64,000 nt of DNA. Source: Gilliamella mensalis (GTDB lineage Bacteria > Pseudomonadota > Gammaproteobacteria > Enterobacterales > Orbaceae). Where the stretch lies: NCBI RefSeq assembly GCF_900103085.1, contig NZ_FMWR01000001.1, positions 1-64,000 of the forward strand, given 5' to 3'. A model generated the notes under the pieces. The model saw only the letters and a list, made by a program, of their open reading frames with translations, searched no databases and was not told the DNA's origin. How positions within the stretch are numbered: the first letter of the stretch is position 1; every line of letters begins with the position of its first letter. The position numbers and the translations under genes were made by a program. Shown piece after piece: positions 26,019-35,317 of this stretch.

Positions 26019-26450
26019 ATGAATACCATTTCAATTTCTTTTATATTACCAACCAAAGCTAAACCAACTCAAATTTGGCAATACTATACTGATCTTAATT
26101 TAAGAAAATTATGGGAAACTGATCTTGAAGACTTTCGTATATTTGGTGACTTAAAAACAGGGTCTAAAGGTATTTTCAAATTACAAAATATACCGGAAAT
26201 GGAAGTGACTTTATCAAAGATTATTGATGAGCAAGAATTTACAGAACAATTTGATATGCCTGAAATAGGTTTACTGTTTTTCTCACATCAAATTATTGAA
26301 ATATCGCATAATCAATATGCTTTAAAATCAGAAATTTCTCTAAAACCGGATTCAAAAATGGATACTAAAGTATCCTATGATTTTATAAAACAGATTTCAG
26401 ATGATATTATTGATAAAACTTACAAATTAAATGGCTTAGTTGAAGGGTAA
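26019..26450 (+). CDS. SRPBCC-family (START/polyketide-cyclase-like) protein
   Basis: The 143-residue protein starts with a beta-strand (ISISFILPTKAKPTQIWQYY) and a short helix. It continues with curved-sheet strands (GSKGIFKLQNIPEMEVTLSK, EQFDMPEIGLLFFSHQI) and closes with a long C-terminal helix. This is the order of the SRPBCC hydrophobic-pocket fold, which binds lipids or small aromatic ligands. A strong AAAGGAGG site precedes the ATG. It lies three bases before a marR gene in one operon and may handle or sequester the ligand that the regulator senses. Confidence 0.75.
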   Translation: MNTISISFILPTKAKPTQIWQYYTDLNLRKLWETDLEDFRIFGDLKTGSKGIFKLQNIPEMEVTLSKIIDEQEFTEQFDMPEIGLLFFSHQIIEISHNQYALKSEISLKPDSKMDTKVSYDFIKQISDDIIDKTYKLNGLVEG

Positions 26451-26453
26451 ATT

Positions 26454-26921
26454 ATGACAAAGGACAATAAGTTTTTAACTCAATTCCAAACTGATTCTGA
26501 ATCTATTGGTTTTGTTTTTATGAAAACTTATTCGTCCTGGCATACGAATATCAAAAATTGCTTGAAAAAACAGTCTATCACTCATCCTCAATTTATAGTG
26601 CTTGCAACGCTTGCTTATCTATCACAGCAACCAGACGAAATAACACAAGTTATTTTATCAAATAAAACAAATATCGATGTGATGACAATTTCCCAAATAT
26701 TAGAGAATTTAGAAAAAAAGGATTATATAAAGCGCTCTTGCTCAATTAAAGATAGTCGAGCAAAATCCATTCAATTAACCCAAAAAGGATTGAATAAAGC
26801 AAATGAAACTGTACCTTTGGTTGAACAAATAGATAAAGATTTTTTTTCAACATTACAAGGTGATAAAGAACAATTTATGAAAATGTTATTAACTCTATTA
26901 AAAACCAACATGGAGGGATAA
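26454..26921 (+). CDS. MarR-family transcriptional regulator
   Basis: The 155-residue protein has the MarR winged helix: HPQFIVLATLAYLSQQPDEI, the recognition part NIDVMTISQILENLEKKDYI, and the wing KRSCSIKDSRAKSIQLTQKG, with dimerisation helices at both ends. It is co-transcribed with the SRPBCC gene. The two perfect palindromes over the operon promoter are the likely autoregulatory operators. The inducer is unknown. Confidence 0.88.
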   Translation: MTKDNKFLTQFQTDSESIGFVFMKTYSSWHTNIKNCLKKQSITHPQFIVLATLAYLSQQPDEITQVILSNKTNIDVMTISQILENLEKKDYIKRSCSIKDSRAKSIQLTQKGLNKANETVPLVEQIDKDFFSTLQGDKEQFMKMLLTLLKTNMEG

Positions 26922-27090
26922 AATCATTTATTAATTTTTATTATTTATTGTTTTTATCAACTTTGAATGCTTGGACTTGACTTAAAATAAGTTTTTGAAG
27001 AACTCCTCACAAATTTCTAGCACAAAATACGTTAAAACTCAATCGCTATAACTCAAGCTTTTAAAACTCATCATTTGGCTAAATTTAATT

Positions 27091-27119
27091 AAAAAAGGTG
27101 ATATTGCATCACCTTTTAT
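27091..27119 (-). terminator. Rho-independent terminator of pta
   Basis: AAAAGGTGAT (27093-27102) pairs with ATCACCTTTT (27108-27117). On the minus strand the hairpin ends in a T run, about 30 bases past the pta stop. Confidence 0.75.
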
Positions 27120-27144
27120 CTATAGTTAAAACGTTTTGCTAAAC

Positions 27145-29295
27145 TTATTTTGCAGCGTTTTGTTCTTGTGCTGATTGAATTGCGGTTAATGCAATAGTGT
27201 AGACAATATCATCAACTAATGCACCACGAGACAAATCATTCACAGGTTTACGCATACCTTGTAGCATTGGACCAATCGAAACAAGATCAGCTGAACGTTG
27301 TACAGCTTTATAAGTAGTATTACCCGTATTAAGATCAGGGAAGATAAATACTGTTGCTTTACCTGCTACTTGTGAATTTGGTGCTTTCGATTTTGCTACA
27401 TCAGGCATTACCGCAGCATCATATTGCAATGGACCGTCGATCATAAGATCTGGACGTTTTTCTTGAGCAATGCGAGTTGCTTCTTTCACTTTTTCAACAT
27501 CAGCACCTTGACCTGAACTACCTGTTGAATAAGAAATCATTGCAACGCGTGGTTCAATACCAAAGGCGATTGCTGTATCAGCTGATTGAATCGCAATTTC
27601 TGCCAATTCTTGCGCATTTGGATCTGGATTAATTGCACAGTCACCATAAATATACACTTGATCAGGCATTAACATAAAAAATACTGATGAAACAAGTGAA
27701 CTACCCGGTGCAGTTTTAATTAATTGTAATGGTGGACGGATAGTATTAGCAGTTGTATGCACAGCACCTGAAACTAAACCATCAACTTCATTTGCTTCAA
27801 GCATCATTGTACCAAGTACTACGTTATCAGCTAATTGCTCACGAGCAATCACTTCTGTCATACCTTTATTTTTACGTAATTCAACTAAACGAGGTACATA
27901 TTTTTCACGAATTAATTCAGGATCAACAATTTCAACACCTTGACCTAAACTCACGCCTTGAGAAGCGGCAACTTTACGCACTTCGTCCGGATTACCAATC
28001 AATACGCATTTAGCGATATTTCGCTCAGCACAAATTGCAGCTGCTTTAACTGTTCTTGGTTCATCACCTTCTGGTAATACCACTACTTTTTTCGCATTAC
28101 GTGCAAGTTCAGTTAATTGGTAACGGAATGCAGGCGGCGACAAGCGACGTGCAGAATTCACCACTTCATTTAACGATTTAACCCATTTAGCATCGATATG
28201 GTCAGCCACATAATTTTGGGTGTTTTCCATACGTTCTTTATCATCAACAGGGATTTCTAAATTGAATTGTTGTAAATTGATCGACGTTTGGAAAGTGTTA
28301 GTTTTAACTGTAAATACAGGTAACCCTGTATCAAAAGCAGGTTGGCATAATTTTGCGATTTTTTCGTCGATTTCGTAACCACCCGTTAAAAGCACACCAC
28401 CAATAGCCACACCATTCATAGCTGCTAAACTAATTGTTACTAATACATCAGCACGATCAGCAGAGGTCACTAAAAGTGCATTTGGTTGTAGATGACTGAT
28501 AATGTTAGGCACACTACGTGAGCAGAAAGAGATATGTTTAATGCGGCGATTTTTGATATCACCTTCATTAATAATTTTTGCGTCAAAATGTTTTGCAATA
28601 TCAATAGAACGACAAGCACTTAAATCCATATTCCAAGGAATACATCCAAGTACTGGCAATGGGCTATGTGCATTTAAATCATCGATAGTGATTTTTTTAT
28701 CATCAAATTTAGGGGTGTGATAAATTTCAGCAACATCAGGACGAGCAAGGCTTTGTTCTTCAACTGGCGCATTGACTTTATTAACAATCACACCAACGAT
28801 TTTTTCGTTTTTAATGCCACCAAAATTAGAACGAGCAATCTCAATACGATCTCTAAGTTGTTCAGGCGTATCTTTACCCATGTTGACCACAAAAATAATT
28901 TCGGCACCAAGGGTTTTAGCGATATTATTATTAAGCTCATTGGCAAAAGGATAATCTGATGTTGGTACAATGCCTTCAACCAAAACAACATCAGCACCTT
29001 TCGTGTTTTCAGCATAAAGGGCTACGATTTCTTCCATTAACACATCTTGTTGATTTAAACCTAATAGGTTTTCAACATGGCTCATTTTAAGCGGTTTTAG
29101 TGTTGGAATTGAAGTGTTATGACTAACTAAAGTTGTCGTATTGTCTGGCGCATCACCACCCGCTCTAGGTTGTGCAACTGGTTTGAACACGTTTAAGTTA
29201 ATACCTTGACGCTCCATTGCTCGAATAACACCAAGACTCACACCAGTTAACCCGACATTGGTACCTGTTGGAATGAGCATAATAGTACGAGACAT
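27145..29295 (-). CDS. pta: Phosphate acetyltransferase
   Basis: Pta interconverts acetyl-CoA and acetyl phosphate, feeding acetate overflow with AckA. The 716-residue protein is the long enterobacterial type. It has an N-terminal P-loop-like domain starting [20 protein letters not shown], a central DRTGG domain (about 220-340), and a C-terminal catalytic PTA domain with [15 protein letters not shown] and [20 protein letters not shown]. It follows ackA on the same strand, with a hairpin in the gap. ATG 29295 has an AAGAGG ribosome binding site. Confidence 0.97.
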   Translation of the reverse strand: MSRTIMLIPTGTNVGLTGVSLGVIRAMERQGINLNVFKPVAQPRAGGDAPDNTTTLVSHNTSIPTLKPLKMSHVENLLGLNQQDVLMEEIVALYAENTKGADVVLVEGIVPTSDYPFANELNNNIAKTLGAEIIFVVNMGKDTPEQLRDRIEIARSNFGGIKNEKIVGVIVNKVNAPVEEQSLARPDVAEIYHTPKFDDKKITIDDLNAHSPLPVLGCIPWNMDLSACRSIDIAKHFDAKIINEGDIKNRRIKHISFCSRSVPNIISHLQPNALLVTSADRADVLVTISLAAMNGVAIGGVLLTGGYEIDEKIAKLCQPAFDTGLPVFTVKTNTFQTSINLQQFNLEIPVDDKERMENTQNYVADHIDAKWVKSLNEVVNSARRLSPPAFRYQLTELARNAKKVVVLPEGDEPRTVKAAAICAERNIAKCVLIGNPDEVRKVAASQGVSLGQGVEIVDPELIREKYVPRLVELRKNKGMTEVIAREQLADNVVLGTMMLEANEVDGLVSGAVHTTANTIRPPLQLIKTAPGSSLVSSVFFMLMPDQVYIYGDCAINPDPNAQELAEIAIQSADTAIAFGIEPRVAMISYSTGSSGQGADVEKVKEATRIAQEKRPDLMIDGPLQYDAAVMPDVAKSKAPNSQVAGKATVFIFPDLNTGNTTYKAVQRSADLVSIGPMLQGMRKPVNDLSRGALVDDIVYTIALTAIQSAQEQNAAK

Positions 29296-29324
29296 AATTG
29301 TTACCTCTTAATTCTTTATTGTAT

Positions 29325-29351
29325 AAAAACAAACCGCCATTTAGGCGGTTT
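29325..29351 (-). terminator. Hairpin between ackA and pta
   Basis: AAACCGCC (29331-29338) pairs with GGCGGTTT (29344-29351). On the minus strand it is followed by GTTTTTATAC. It could act as a partial terminator that lowers pta relative to ackA. Confidence 0.65.
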
Positions 29352-29361
29352 TAAATATTTA

Positions 29362-30567
29362 TTACGCAGTCAGGCGCGCAGCATCTTGAGCAATGACTAG
29401 TTCTTCATTGGTTGGAATTACCATCGCAATAGCTGAACCGTCTTTAGTGATTGTGCCACCTTTACCAAAACGAGCAGCTAAGTTACGCTCTTGGTCAAGT
29501 TCGAAACCAAGAATAGTTAATTTTTGTAGTGCCATACGACGAACTTCTTCAGCATTTTCACCAATACCGCCAGTAAATACGATAGCGTCTAAACGGCCGT
29601 CTAAAAGCATTGCATAACCACCAATATATTTTACTAAACGATGAACAAACACATCTAAAGCATTTTTAGCGTTTTCGTCTTGCTCGTAATTATCAGTAAC
29701 ATAACGACAGTCGCTACTTACTCCTGTTAAACCTAATAAACCTGATTTTTTGTTTAAAAGATTATTAATATCAGCAACAGACATTTTTAAATTGTCATGT
29801 AAGAAGAACATAATCGCTGGATCGATATCACCACTACGGGTACCCATCACTAAACCTTCAAGTGGCGTTAATCCCATTGAAGTTTCAACACATTCACCAT
29901 TTTTAATTGCAGTAATTGAAGCACCATTACCTAAATGACAAGTGATGACGTTAGTTTCTTCAACTGGTTTATTTAATAATTTTGCAGCTTCGCGACTAAC
30001 ATAATAATGGCTAGTACCATGAGCACCATAACGACGAATACCGTGTTTAGTATACAGTTCGTTAGGAAGCGCATATAAATAAGCTTCTTTTGGCATTGTG
30101 GTATGAAAAGCAGTATCAAATACAGCCACATTTTTATTTTTTAAGTGAGGGAATGCAGCAAAAGCTTCACTAATACCAATTAAGTGCGCAGGATTGTGTA
30201 ATGGTGCAAAAGCTGCCGCATCTTCAATACCTTTTAATACTGAATCGTCAATTACAACGGACTTTGTATATTTTTCACCACCGTGAACAATTCGATGGCC
30301 AATAGATTTAATACTATCTAATAATTCTGGTTTTTGTGGGAAGATGCTATTAACAATAAAACGAATTGCTTCACTATGTGCAGCGCCAGCGCCTAAAGAA
30401 GCCTCGTTCTTAACACCATCAAGCTTCCACTTAATACGTGCATCAGGAAGATGAAAACATTCAGCTAACCCAGATAAAAACTCATCACCAGTTTCAGGGT
30501 TTATAATGGCAAATTTTAATGATGAACTTCCGCAATTAAGAACAAGAGCGTTATTACTTGATGACAT
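29362..30567 (-). CDS. ackA: Acetate kinase
   Basis: AckA makes ATP and acetate from acetyl phosphate. The 401-residue protein carries the family signatures [16 protein letters not shown] at the N-terminus, [12 protein letters not shown] in the phosphate-binding region, and [13 protein letters not shown] in the nucleotide site. The start is set at ATG 30567 ([10 protein letters not shown]) with AGGAAT upstream, in line with the family; the frame runs 14 codons further without support. It forms the usual ackA-pta pair, and yfbV is divergent upstream as in enterobacteria. Confidence 0.97.
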   Translation of the reverse strand: MSSSNNALVLNCGSSSLKFAIINPETGDEFLSGLAECFHLPDARIKWKLDGVKNEASLGAGAAHSEAIRFIVNSIFPQKPELLDSIKSIGHRIVHGGEKYTKSVVIDDSVLKGIEDAAAFAPLHNPAHLIGISEAFAAFPHLKNKNVAVFDTAFHTTMPKEAYLYALPNELYTKHGIRRYGAHGTSHYYVSREAAKLLNKPVEETNVITCHLGNGASITAIKNGECVETSMGLTPLEGLVMGTRSGDIDPAIMFFLHDNLKMSVADINNLLNKKSGLLGLTGVSSDCRYVTDNYEQDENAKNALDVFVHRLVKYIGGYAMLLDGRLDAIVFTGGIGENAEEVRRMALQKLTILGFELDQERNLAARFGKGGTITKDGSAIAMVIPTNEELVIAQDAARLTA

Positions 30568-30761
30568 AGTAATTCCTATAAATTGAATAAAAAGACATAT
30601 ACCAATCAAAATTGGTACATTAACACATGATTTAAAATCAATGCGACTACGCTAAGGTGACTTCTGATATCTTGCTTTTTGAGATAAAATAAAAAGAGTC
30701 CCTAATCTGAATAATACTATTTTAAGACAATCAGAAGTGAATGTCGAGGCATCGCAAAAAC

Positions 30762-31223
30762 ATGAATTTAATAAATACATTTAAAGCTGGGCAAAGATAT
30801 ATGAAGCTTTGCCCAATAGATAAACAGCTAGCACATTCATTTCCGGAATTAAAAATCATTAACCACATAAAAACCGCCACTAAATACTTACCTCCTATTG
30901 TTATAGGTTTAGTAGTTTGGCAATATTACATGCCAGCATCAATTGCGGTAACAGTAATAACTATACTATTTACCTTAAGCATGCCCCTGCAAGGAATATT
31001 TTGGTTAGGTAAACGCGCCCTATCGCCCTTACCACTTAACTTAATTGACTGGTATAACCAATTAAAATCAAAGTTAATTGCTAAAAAAATCATCGCCGAA
31101 AATAGTGAAGAAGATAACAATTTAACCTTTGAAGCATTTATGAAAATGATCAACCTGGCTAAATTACATTTAGGGAATTATTTTGGTCAAGACGATGATA
31201 TTTCACCTTATGACAAAGACTAA
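30762..31223 (+). CDS. yfbV: UPF0208 (DUF412) inner-membrane protein YfbV
   Basis: The 153-residue protein begins NLINTFKAGQRYMKLCPIDK, a signature of the UPF0208 family, and has two membrane helices (about 45-65 and 68-88). A WLGKRALSPLPLNLIDWYNQ block and an acidic C-terminus follow. E. coli YfbV affects Ter macrodomain positioning, but its mechanism is unclear. The Met at codon 8 of the longer frame (30762) is taken as the start because family members begin there. It is divergent from ackA, the usual enterobacterial arrangement. Confidence 0.92.
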   Translation: MNLINTFKAGQRYMKLCPIDKQLAHSFPELKIINHIKTATKYLPPIVIGLVVWQYYMPASIAVTVITILFTLSMPLQGIFWLGKRALSPLPLNLIDWYNQLKSKLIAKKIIAENSEEDNNLTFEAFMKMINLAKLHLGNYFGQDDDISPYDKD

Positions 31224-31228
31224 CAACA

Positions 31229-31738
31229 ATGGCAAATTTACTCGCTACACTACAAAAGCAAATAGACCAATTAGAACAACAAGTTCATTTGGCAAACGAA
31301 CAGAAATTTAAAGAGCCTTATTTTGACGAACAACTTTTTCATACCAATAAAATTGTAACGGATAAAACGTTTTACCTTGAAAAAATCAAACAAACGTATC
31401 ACGCATTAGTTGCTAATATTGAATTAGAAAAAATTGAGCAAATTACTTTTTTATCAGAAACATTAATCAACCAAATGGCAGCGCTAACGCGCGAACTGGC
31501 GACCCACAACTTGCGTCAAAAAGAGCCCAAAGCCATTATTGAAGAAACCCTAGCCCAAAAACACATGCGCCATTTAGATTATTTACGCCGATTGCAAGAG
31601 ATGAAATACGAGCTAGAACTATCGCAAGACGTCATCAACCAAAGCAAAATAGCCGCACTTGATAACCGAATTTACCGCTGTGAACAGGCGATTAAAAAAA
31701 TTGAATTTGAGATGGAAAGTGACATTAATGATTTTTAA
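31229..31738 (+). CDS. priC: Primosomal replication protein N'' (PriC)
   Basis: The 169-residue, wholly helical protein matches PriC in length and layout. It starts with a Gln-rich helix (LLATLQKQIDQLEQQ), then has FDEQLFHTNKIV, a Leu-rich middle, and the conserved block HMRHLDYLRRLQEMKYEL before the Arg/Lys-rich C-terminal helix. PriC helps reload DnaB helicase at stalled forks. It lies five bases after yfbV in the same direction, so the two are likely co-transcribed. Confidence 0.85.
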   Translation: MANLLATLQKQIDQLEQQVHLANEQKFKEPYFDEQLFHTNKIVTDKTFYLEKIKQTYHALVANIELEKIEQITFLSETLINQMAALTRELATHNLRQKEPKAIIEETLAQKHMRHLDYLRRLQEMKYELELSQDVINQSKIAALDNRIYRCEQAIKKIEFEMESDINDF

Positions 31739-32052
31739 TAAACAATTTTTTTATGCTCGATAGCTAATCATGCTACTTTAGCTATGACGAAAATTAAGTA
31801 ATTGTGCATTAACTCAGTTTAAAACAAATATCGAAAAGTGATTGCATGTGTTTATTAAAATTTTATGTAAAAATAGTCATAGAAAATATTATATGTTTAA
31901 TAAAACTAACTCCTTCTCAATATCATTGTTATATCCAAAATGAATATTGTTATAATTATTAATTAGTATCATCTTTTCAAGTTATCTTTATAATAATATT
32001 ATTAAAAATAACTTAAGCTATCTGTTTACAAGTCATTTATAAGGATTCATTC
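31739..32052. other. Intergenic region with the cysK promoter
   Basis: This AT-rich gap of 314 bases contains no gene. It must carry the cysK promoter, but I cannot pick out a CysB site with confidence. AAGGATT lies just before the cysK ATG. Confidence 0.4.
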
Positions 32053-33018
32053 ATGAGTAACATATTTGATGACAACTCACAAACGATTGGTCATACGCCT
32101 CTTGTTCGTTTAAAACACTTTGGTCATGGTAATATTTTAGCCAAAGTTGAGTCTCGCAACCCAAGTTTTAGCGTCAAATGCCGCATTGCTTCGAATATGA
32201 TTTGGGATGCAGAAAAGCGTGGTTTATTAACTTCAGATGTTGAATTAATTGAACCTACCAGTGGTAATACAGGCATTGCACTTGCAGCTGTTGCCGCTGC
32301 TCGTGGCTATAAACTAACATTAACCATGCCAGAAAGCATGAGTATTGAACGCCGTAAACTATTAAAAGCCTTAGGTGCCAATTTAATTTTAACTCCAGCA
32401 ACCAAAGGGATGAAAGGCGCAATTGAGAAAGCAGAAGAGATGGTGGCAAGTGATCCTAAAAAAAACCTCATGCTACAACAATTTAGTAATCCTGCTAACC
32501 CAGAAATCCATGAAAAAACAACGGGACCAGAAATATGGCAAGATACTGATGGTCAAATCGATATTTTTATTGCAGGAGTAGGAACCGGTGGCACATTCAC
32601 AGGCGTAACGCGTTATATCAAAAAAATCCAAGGTAAAAATATTACCGCTGTGGCTGTTGAACCAACCAACTCCCCCGTAATTAGCCAAGCATTGGCTGAC
32701 AAACCTATTCAGCCAGGACCGCACAAAATACAAGGTATTGGGGCTGGTTTTATTCCTGAAAATCTTGATTTGAGTTTGATTGATCTGGTCGAACAAGTGA
32801 CAAATGAAGAAGCTATCGAAACAGCGCGCAAATTAATGGAAAAAGAAGGCATATTAGCAGGAATCTCATCTGGTGCTGCTGTTTTTGCCGCCGATCGCTT
32901 AGCAAAATTACCAGAAAACGCCAACAAAACAATTGTCGTCATTTTGCCATCTTCTGGTGAACGCTATCTTAGCACAGATCTCTTTAGTGGTATTTTTACA
33001 GAAAAAGAGCTCGGTTAA
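32053..33018 (+). CDS. cysK: Cysteine synthase A (O-acetylserine sulfhydrylase)
   Basis: CysK makes cysteine from O-acetylserine and sulfide using pyridoxal phosphate. The 321-residue protein tracks E. coli CysK closely. It has [10 protein letters not shown] with the PLP lysine, [11 protein letters not shown] for substrate binding, the phosphate-binding loop [11 protein letters not shown], and the end [14 protein letters not shown]. The exact NPSFSVKCR form marks CysK rather than CysM. It is transcribed alone. Confidence 0.96.
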   Translation: MSNIFDDNSQTIGHTPLVRLKHFGHGNILAKVESRNPSFSVKCRIASNMIWDAEKRGLLTSDVELIEPTSGNTGIALAAVAAARGYKLTLTMPESMSIERRKLLKALGANLILTPATKGMKGAIEKAEEMVASDPKKNLMLQQFSNPANPEIHEKTTGPEIWQDTDGQIDIFIAGVGTGGTFTGVTRYIKKIQGKNITAVAVEPTNSPVISQALADKPIQPGPHKIQGIGAGFIPENLDLSLIDLVEQVTNEEAIETARKLMEKEGILAGISSGAAVFAADRLAKLPENANKTIVVILPSSGERYLSTDLFSGIFTEKELG

Positions 33019-33139
33019 GTTAAAATTAGCACTAAAACACTATTAGGACTACAAGCATTAATACTAAAAATAGTAATAAAAATATAGTTTATCAGAAGAC
33101 CACGTTTTCTTGTCAACGTGCGCTGACATGCAAATTTGA

Positions 33140-34144
33140 TTAATTGTCTTGCATAATCCCAAAATGACGGTACGCATGTGGCGTTGCAATTCTCCCACGT
33201 GGTGTTCTTTGGATATAGCCTTGCTGAATTAAAAATGGCTCAAGTACATCTTCAATTGTTTCGCGCTCTTCACCAATTGCGGCGGCAATATTATCCAATC
33301 CAACTGGACCACCCATGAATTTTTCGATAATGGTTAATAGTAATTTGCGATCCATATAATCAAAACCTTCGTTATCAACATCAAGCATATCCAGTGCTTG
33401 GCTTGCGATTTTTTTGTCGATAATGCCCTTTGATTTTACATCGGCATAATCACGCACCCGGCGCAAAAGACGATTTGCAATTCGCGGTGTACCACGGGAA
33501 CGTTTAGCGATTAAATGTGCACCTTCCCCGGACAGAACCATGCCCAAAAATTTGGCACTACGGCTAACAATATATTCCAAATCTTCAACCCGATAAAACT
33601 CAAGACGTTGTACAATACCAAAACGATCTCGTAGTGGTGAAGTTAATGAGCCTGCTCGAGTTGTCGCGCCAATTAACGTAAAAGGAGGCAGATCGATTTT
33701 GATTGAACGCGCTGCTGGTCCTTCGCCAATCATAATATCTAATTGGTAATCTTCCATCGCGGGGTATAAAATTTCTTCAACCACAGGTGAGAGCCGGTGA
33801 ATTTCATCAATAAACAGCACATCATTAGGCTCTAAATTAGTTAACATGGCAGCTAAATCACCGGCTTTTTCTAATACAGGACCTGATGTAGTGCGTAAAT
33901 TAACACCCATTTCGTTCGCCACAATATTGGCTAATGTGGTTTTACCAAGTCCAGGCGGACCAAATATCAGCACATGGTCGAGCGCATCATGTCGCTGTTT
34001 AGCTGCTTGAATAAAGATTTTCATCTGTTCGCGAACTTGCGGTTGACCGATGTATTCGTCCAAAGATTTAGGACGAATTGCACGATCTAATGATTCTTCT
34101 TCTTTTTGTACTTGTGGAGCAATTAAACGATCCGCTTCAATCAT
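33140..34144 (-). CDS. ruvB: Holliday junction branch migration ATPase RuvB
   Basis: RuvB is the hexameric AAA+ motor that drives branch migration with RuvA. The 334-residue protein has Walker [10 protein letters not shown], Walker B LFIDEIHR, the sensor region [20 protein letters not shown], and the C-terminal winged helix ending [17 protein letters not shown]. It lies 13 bases after ruvA in the same operon. ruvC is not adjacent in this window. Confidence 0.97.
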   Translation of the reverse strand: MIEADRLIAPQVQKEEESLDRAIRPKSLDEYIGQPQVREQMKIFIQAAKQRHDALDHVLIFGPPGLGKTTLANIVANEMGVNLRTTSGPVLEKAGDLAAMLTNLEPNDVLFIDEIHRLSPVVEEILYPAMEDYQLDIMIGEGPAARSIKIDLPPFTLIGATTRAGSLTSPLRDRFGIVQRLEFYRVEDLEYIVSRSAKFLGMVLSGEGAHLIAKRSRGTPRIANRLLRRVRDYADVKSKGIIDKKIASQALDMLDVDNEGFDYMDRKLLLTIIEKFMGGPVGLDNIAAAIGEERETIEDVLEPFLIQQGYIQRTPRGRIATPHAYRHFGIMQDN

Positions 34145-34157
34145 GATAAATTCCTAT

Positions 34158-34766
34158 TTACAATGCTGATTTTAAAGCTTCGCGAATCAGCATTTCGCAA
34201 TCCATATCAGGTTTAATTACTTTATTAATAATACGACTAGCTTCTTGTGGTTTATACCCTAATGAAACTAAAGCCGAAACCGCCTCACTTTCAATTTGAT
34301 TAGCTGATTTTTGAATACTACCTGTATCAACAACCGAGCTAGCACTTGAGGATTGTTCGCCAAAACTTTTAATACGATCTTTCATTTCAACAATTAGCCG
34401 TTGGGCAGTTTTATTGCCCACTCCCGGCAGTTTAACTAGGGTTTTAATTTCACTTTGTTCAACAGCACTAATAAATTGCGATGCTGACATGCCTGATAAA
34501 ATGGCTAACGCCAATTTAGGCCCCACCCCATTAACTTTAATGAGTTCACGAAACAATTCACGCTCTTGTTCTTGATTAAAGCCATACAGCACTTGGGCAT
34601 CTTCGCGCACAGCAAAATGTGTTAACACAATAACTTCTTGCCCGTTTTCAGGTAATTCATAAAAACAGGTCATCGGCATAAAAACATCGTAACCGACGCC
34701 AGCGACTTCAATCAACACTTTAGGGGGTTGCTTTTCAATAATAGTGCCACGTAAACGACCAATCAC
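34158..34766 (-). CDS. ruvA: Holliday junction DNA-binding protein RuvA
   Basis: The 202-residue protein has the three RuvA domains: an OB fold from [20 protein letters not shown], helix-hairpin-helix motifs with [13 protein letters not shown] and [19 protein letters not shown], and the C-terminal domain that contacts RuvB ([16 protein letters not shown]). It binds four-way junctions and loads RuvB, encoded immediately downstream. ATG 34766 lies before an AAGGATAT-type site. Confidence 0.97.
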   Translation of the reverse strand: MIGRLRGTIIEKQPPKVLIEVAGVGYDVFMPMTCFYELPENGQEVIVLTHFAVREDAQVLYGFNQEQERELFRELIKVNGVGPKLALAILSGMSASQFISAVEQSEIKTLVKLPGVGNKTAQRLIVEMKDRIKSFGEQSSSASSVVDTGSIQKSANQIESEAVSALVSLGYKPQEASRIINKVIKPDMDCEMLIREALKSAL

Positions 34767-34869
34767 AATATATCCTTAATAATAAAGCGTAATAAACAAG
34801 CAAATAAGAAGGTGTAGTTTACCGGATAACAAAAAAATAATAAAGAAAAACTGTATAAATAGACAGGGA

Positions 34870-34912
34870 TAATGAAATAACATTGCCGACTTGATTTACA
34901 AAGTCAGCAATG
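34870..34912 (-). terminator. Terminator of the dnaX-ybaB operon
   Basis: CATTGCCGACTT (34881-34892) pairs with AAGTCAGCAATG (34901-34912) with a single mismatch and an eight-base loop. It lies about 35 bases past the ybaB stop on the minus strand and is followed by TTATTTC. Confidence 0.6.
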
Positions 34913-34947
34913 TAAAAAGGATTGAATAACTGAATTAACTCGTTAAA

Positions 34948-35286
34948 TTAAAAAGGCATTTTAAAACCTGGCGGTAATTGCATGCCACCGGTTACTTGTG
35001 CCATTCTCTCTTTTTGTGCTTCATCTAAGCGACGAGCTGCATCATTATAAGCAGCCGCAATAAGATCTTCTAACATCTCTTTGTCATCTTCGGTCATTAG
35101 TGACGGATCGATTTCAACACGCTTACAGTTATGTGTACCATTAACCGTTACCTTAACTAAACCTGCACCTGATTCGCCTGTGACTTCTAATTTAGCGATC
35201 TCTTCTTGTGCTTGTTGCATTTTTGCTTGCATTTGTTGGGCTTGTTTCATTAAATTACCCAAACCACCTTTTCCACCTGAAAACAT
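34948..35286 (-). CDS. ybaB: Nucleoid-associated protein YbaB/EbfC
   Basis: The 112-residue protein opens with [20 protein letters not shown] and continues with the strand block [20 protein letters not shown] before a C-terminal helix and PPGFKMPF. All are hallmarks of the YbaB DNA-binding family. It follows dnaX by about 30 bases with ACGAGGAA before the ATG, the same pair order as in E. coli. recR, the usual third gene, does not follow; ruvA does. Confidence 0.95.
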   Translation of the reverse strand: MFSGGKGGLGNLMKQAQQMQAKMQQAQEEIAKLEVTGESGAGLVKVTVNGTHNCKRVEIDPSLMTEDDKEMLEDLIAAAYNDAARRLDEAQKERMAQVTGGMQLPPGFKMPF

Positions 35287-35317
35287 AATAATTCCTCGTT
35301 AAAAAAATATCTCTATA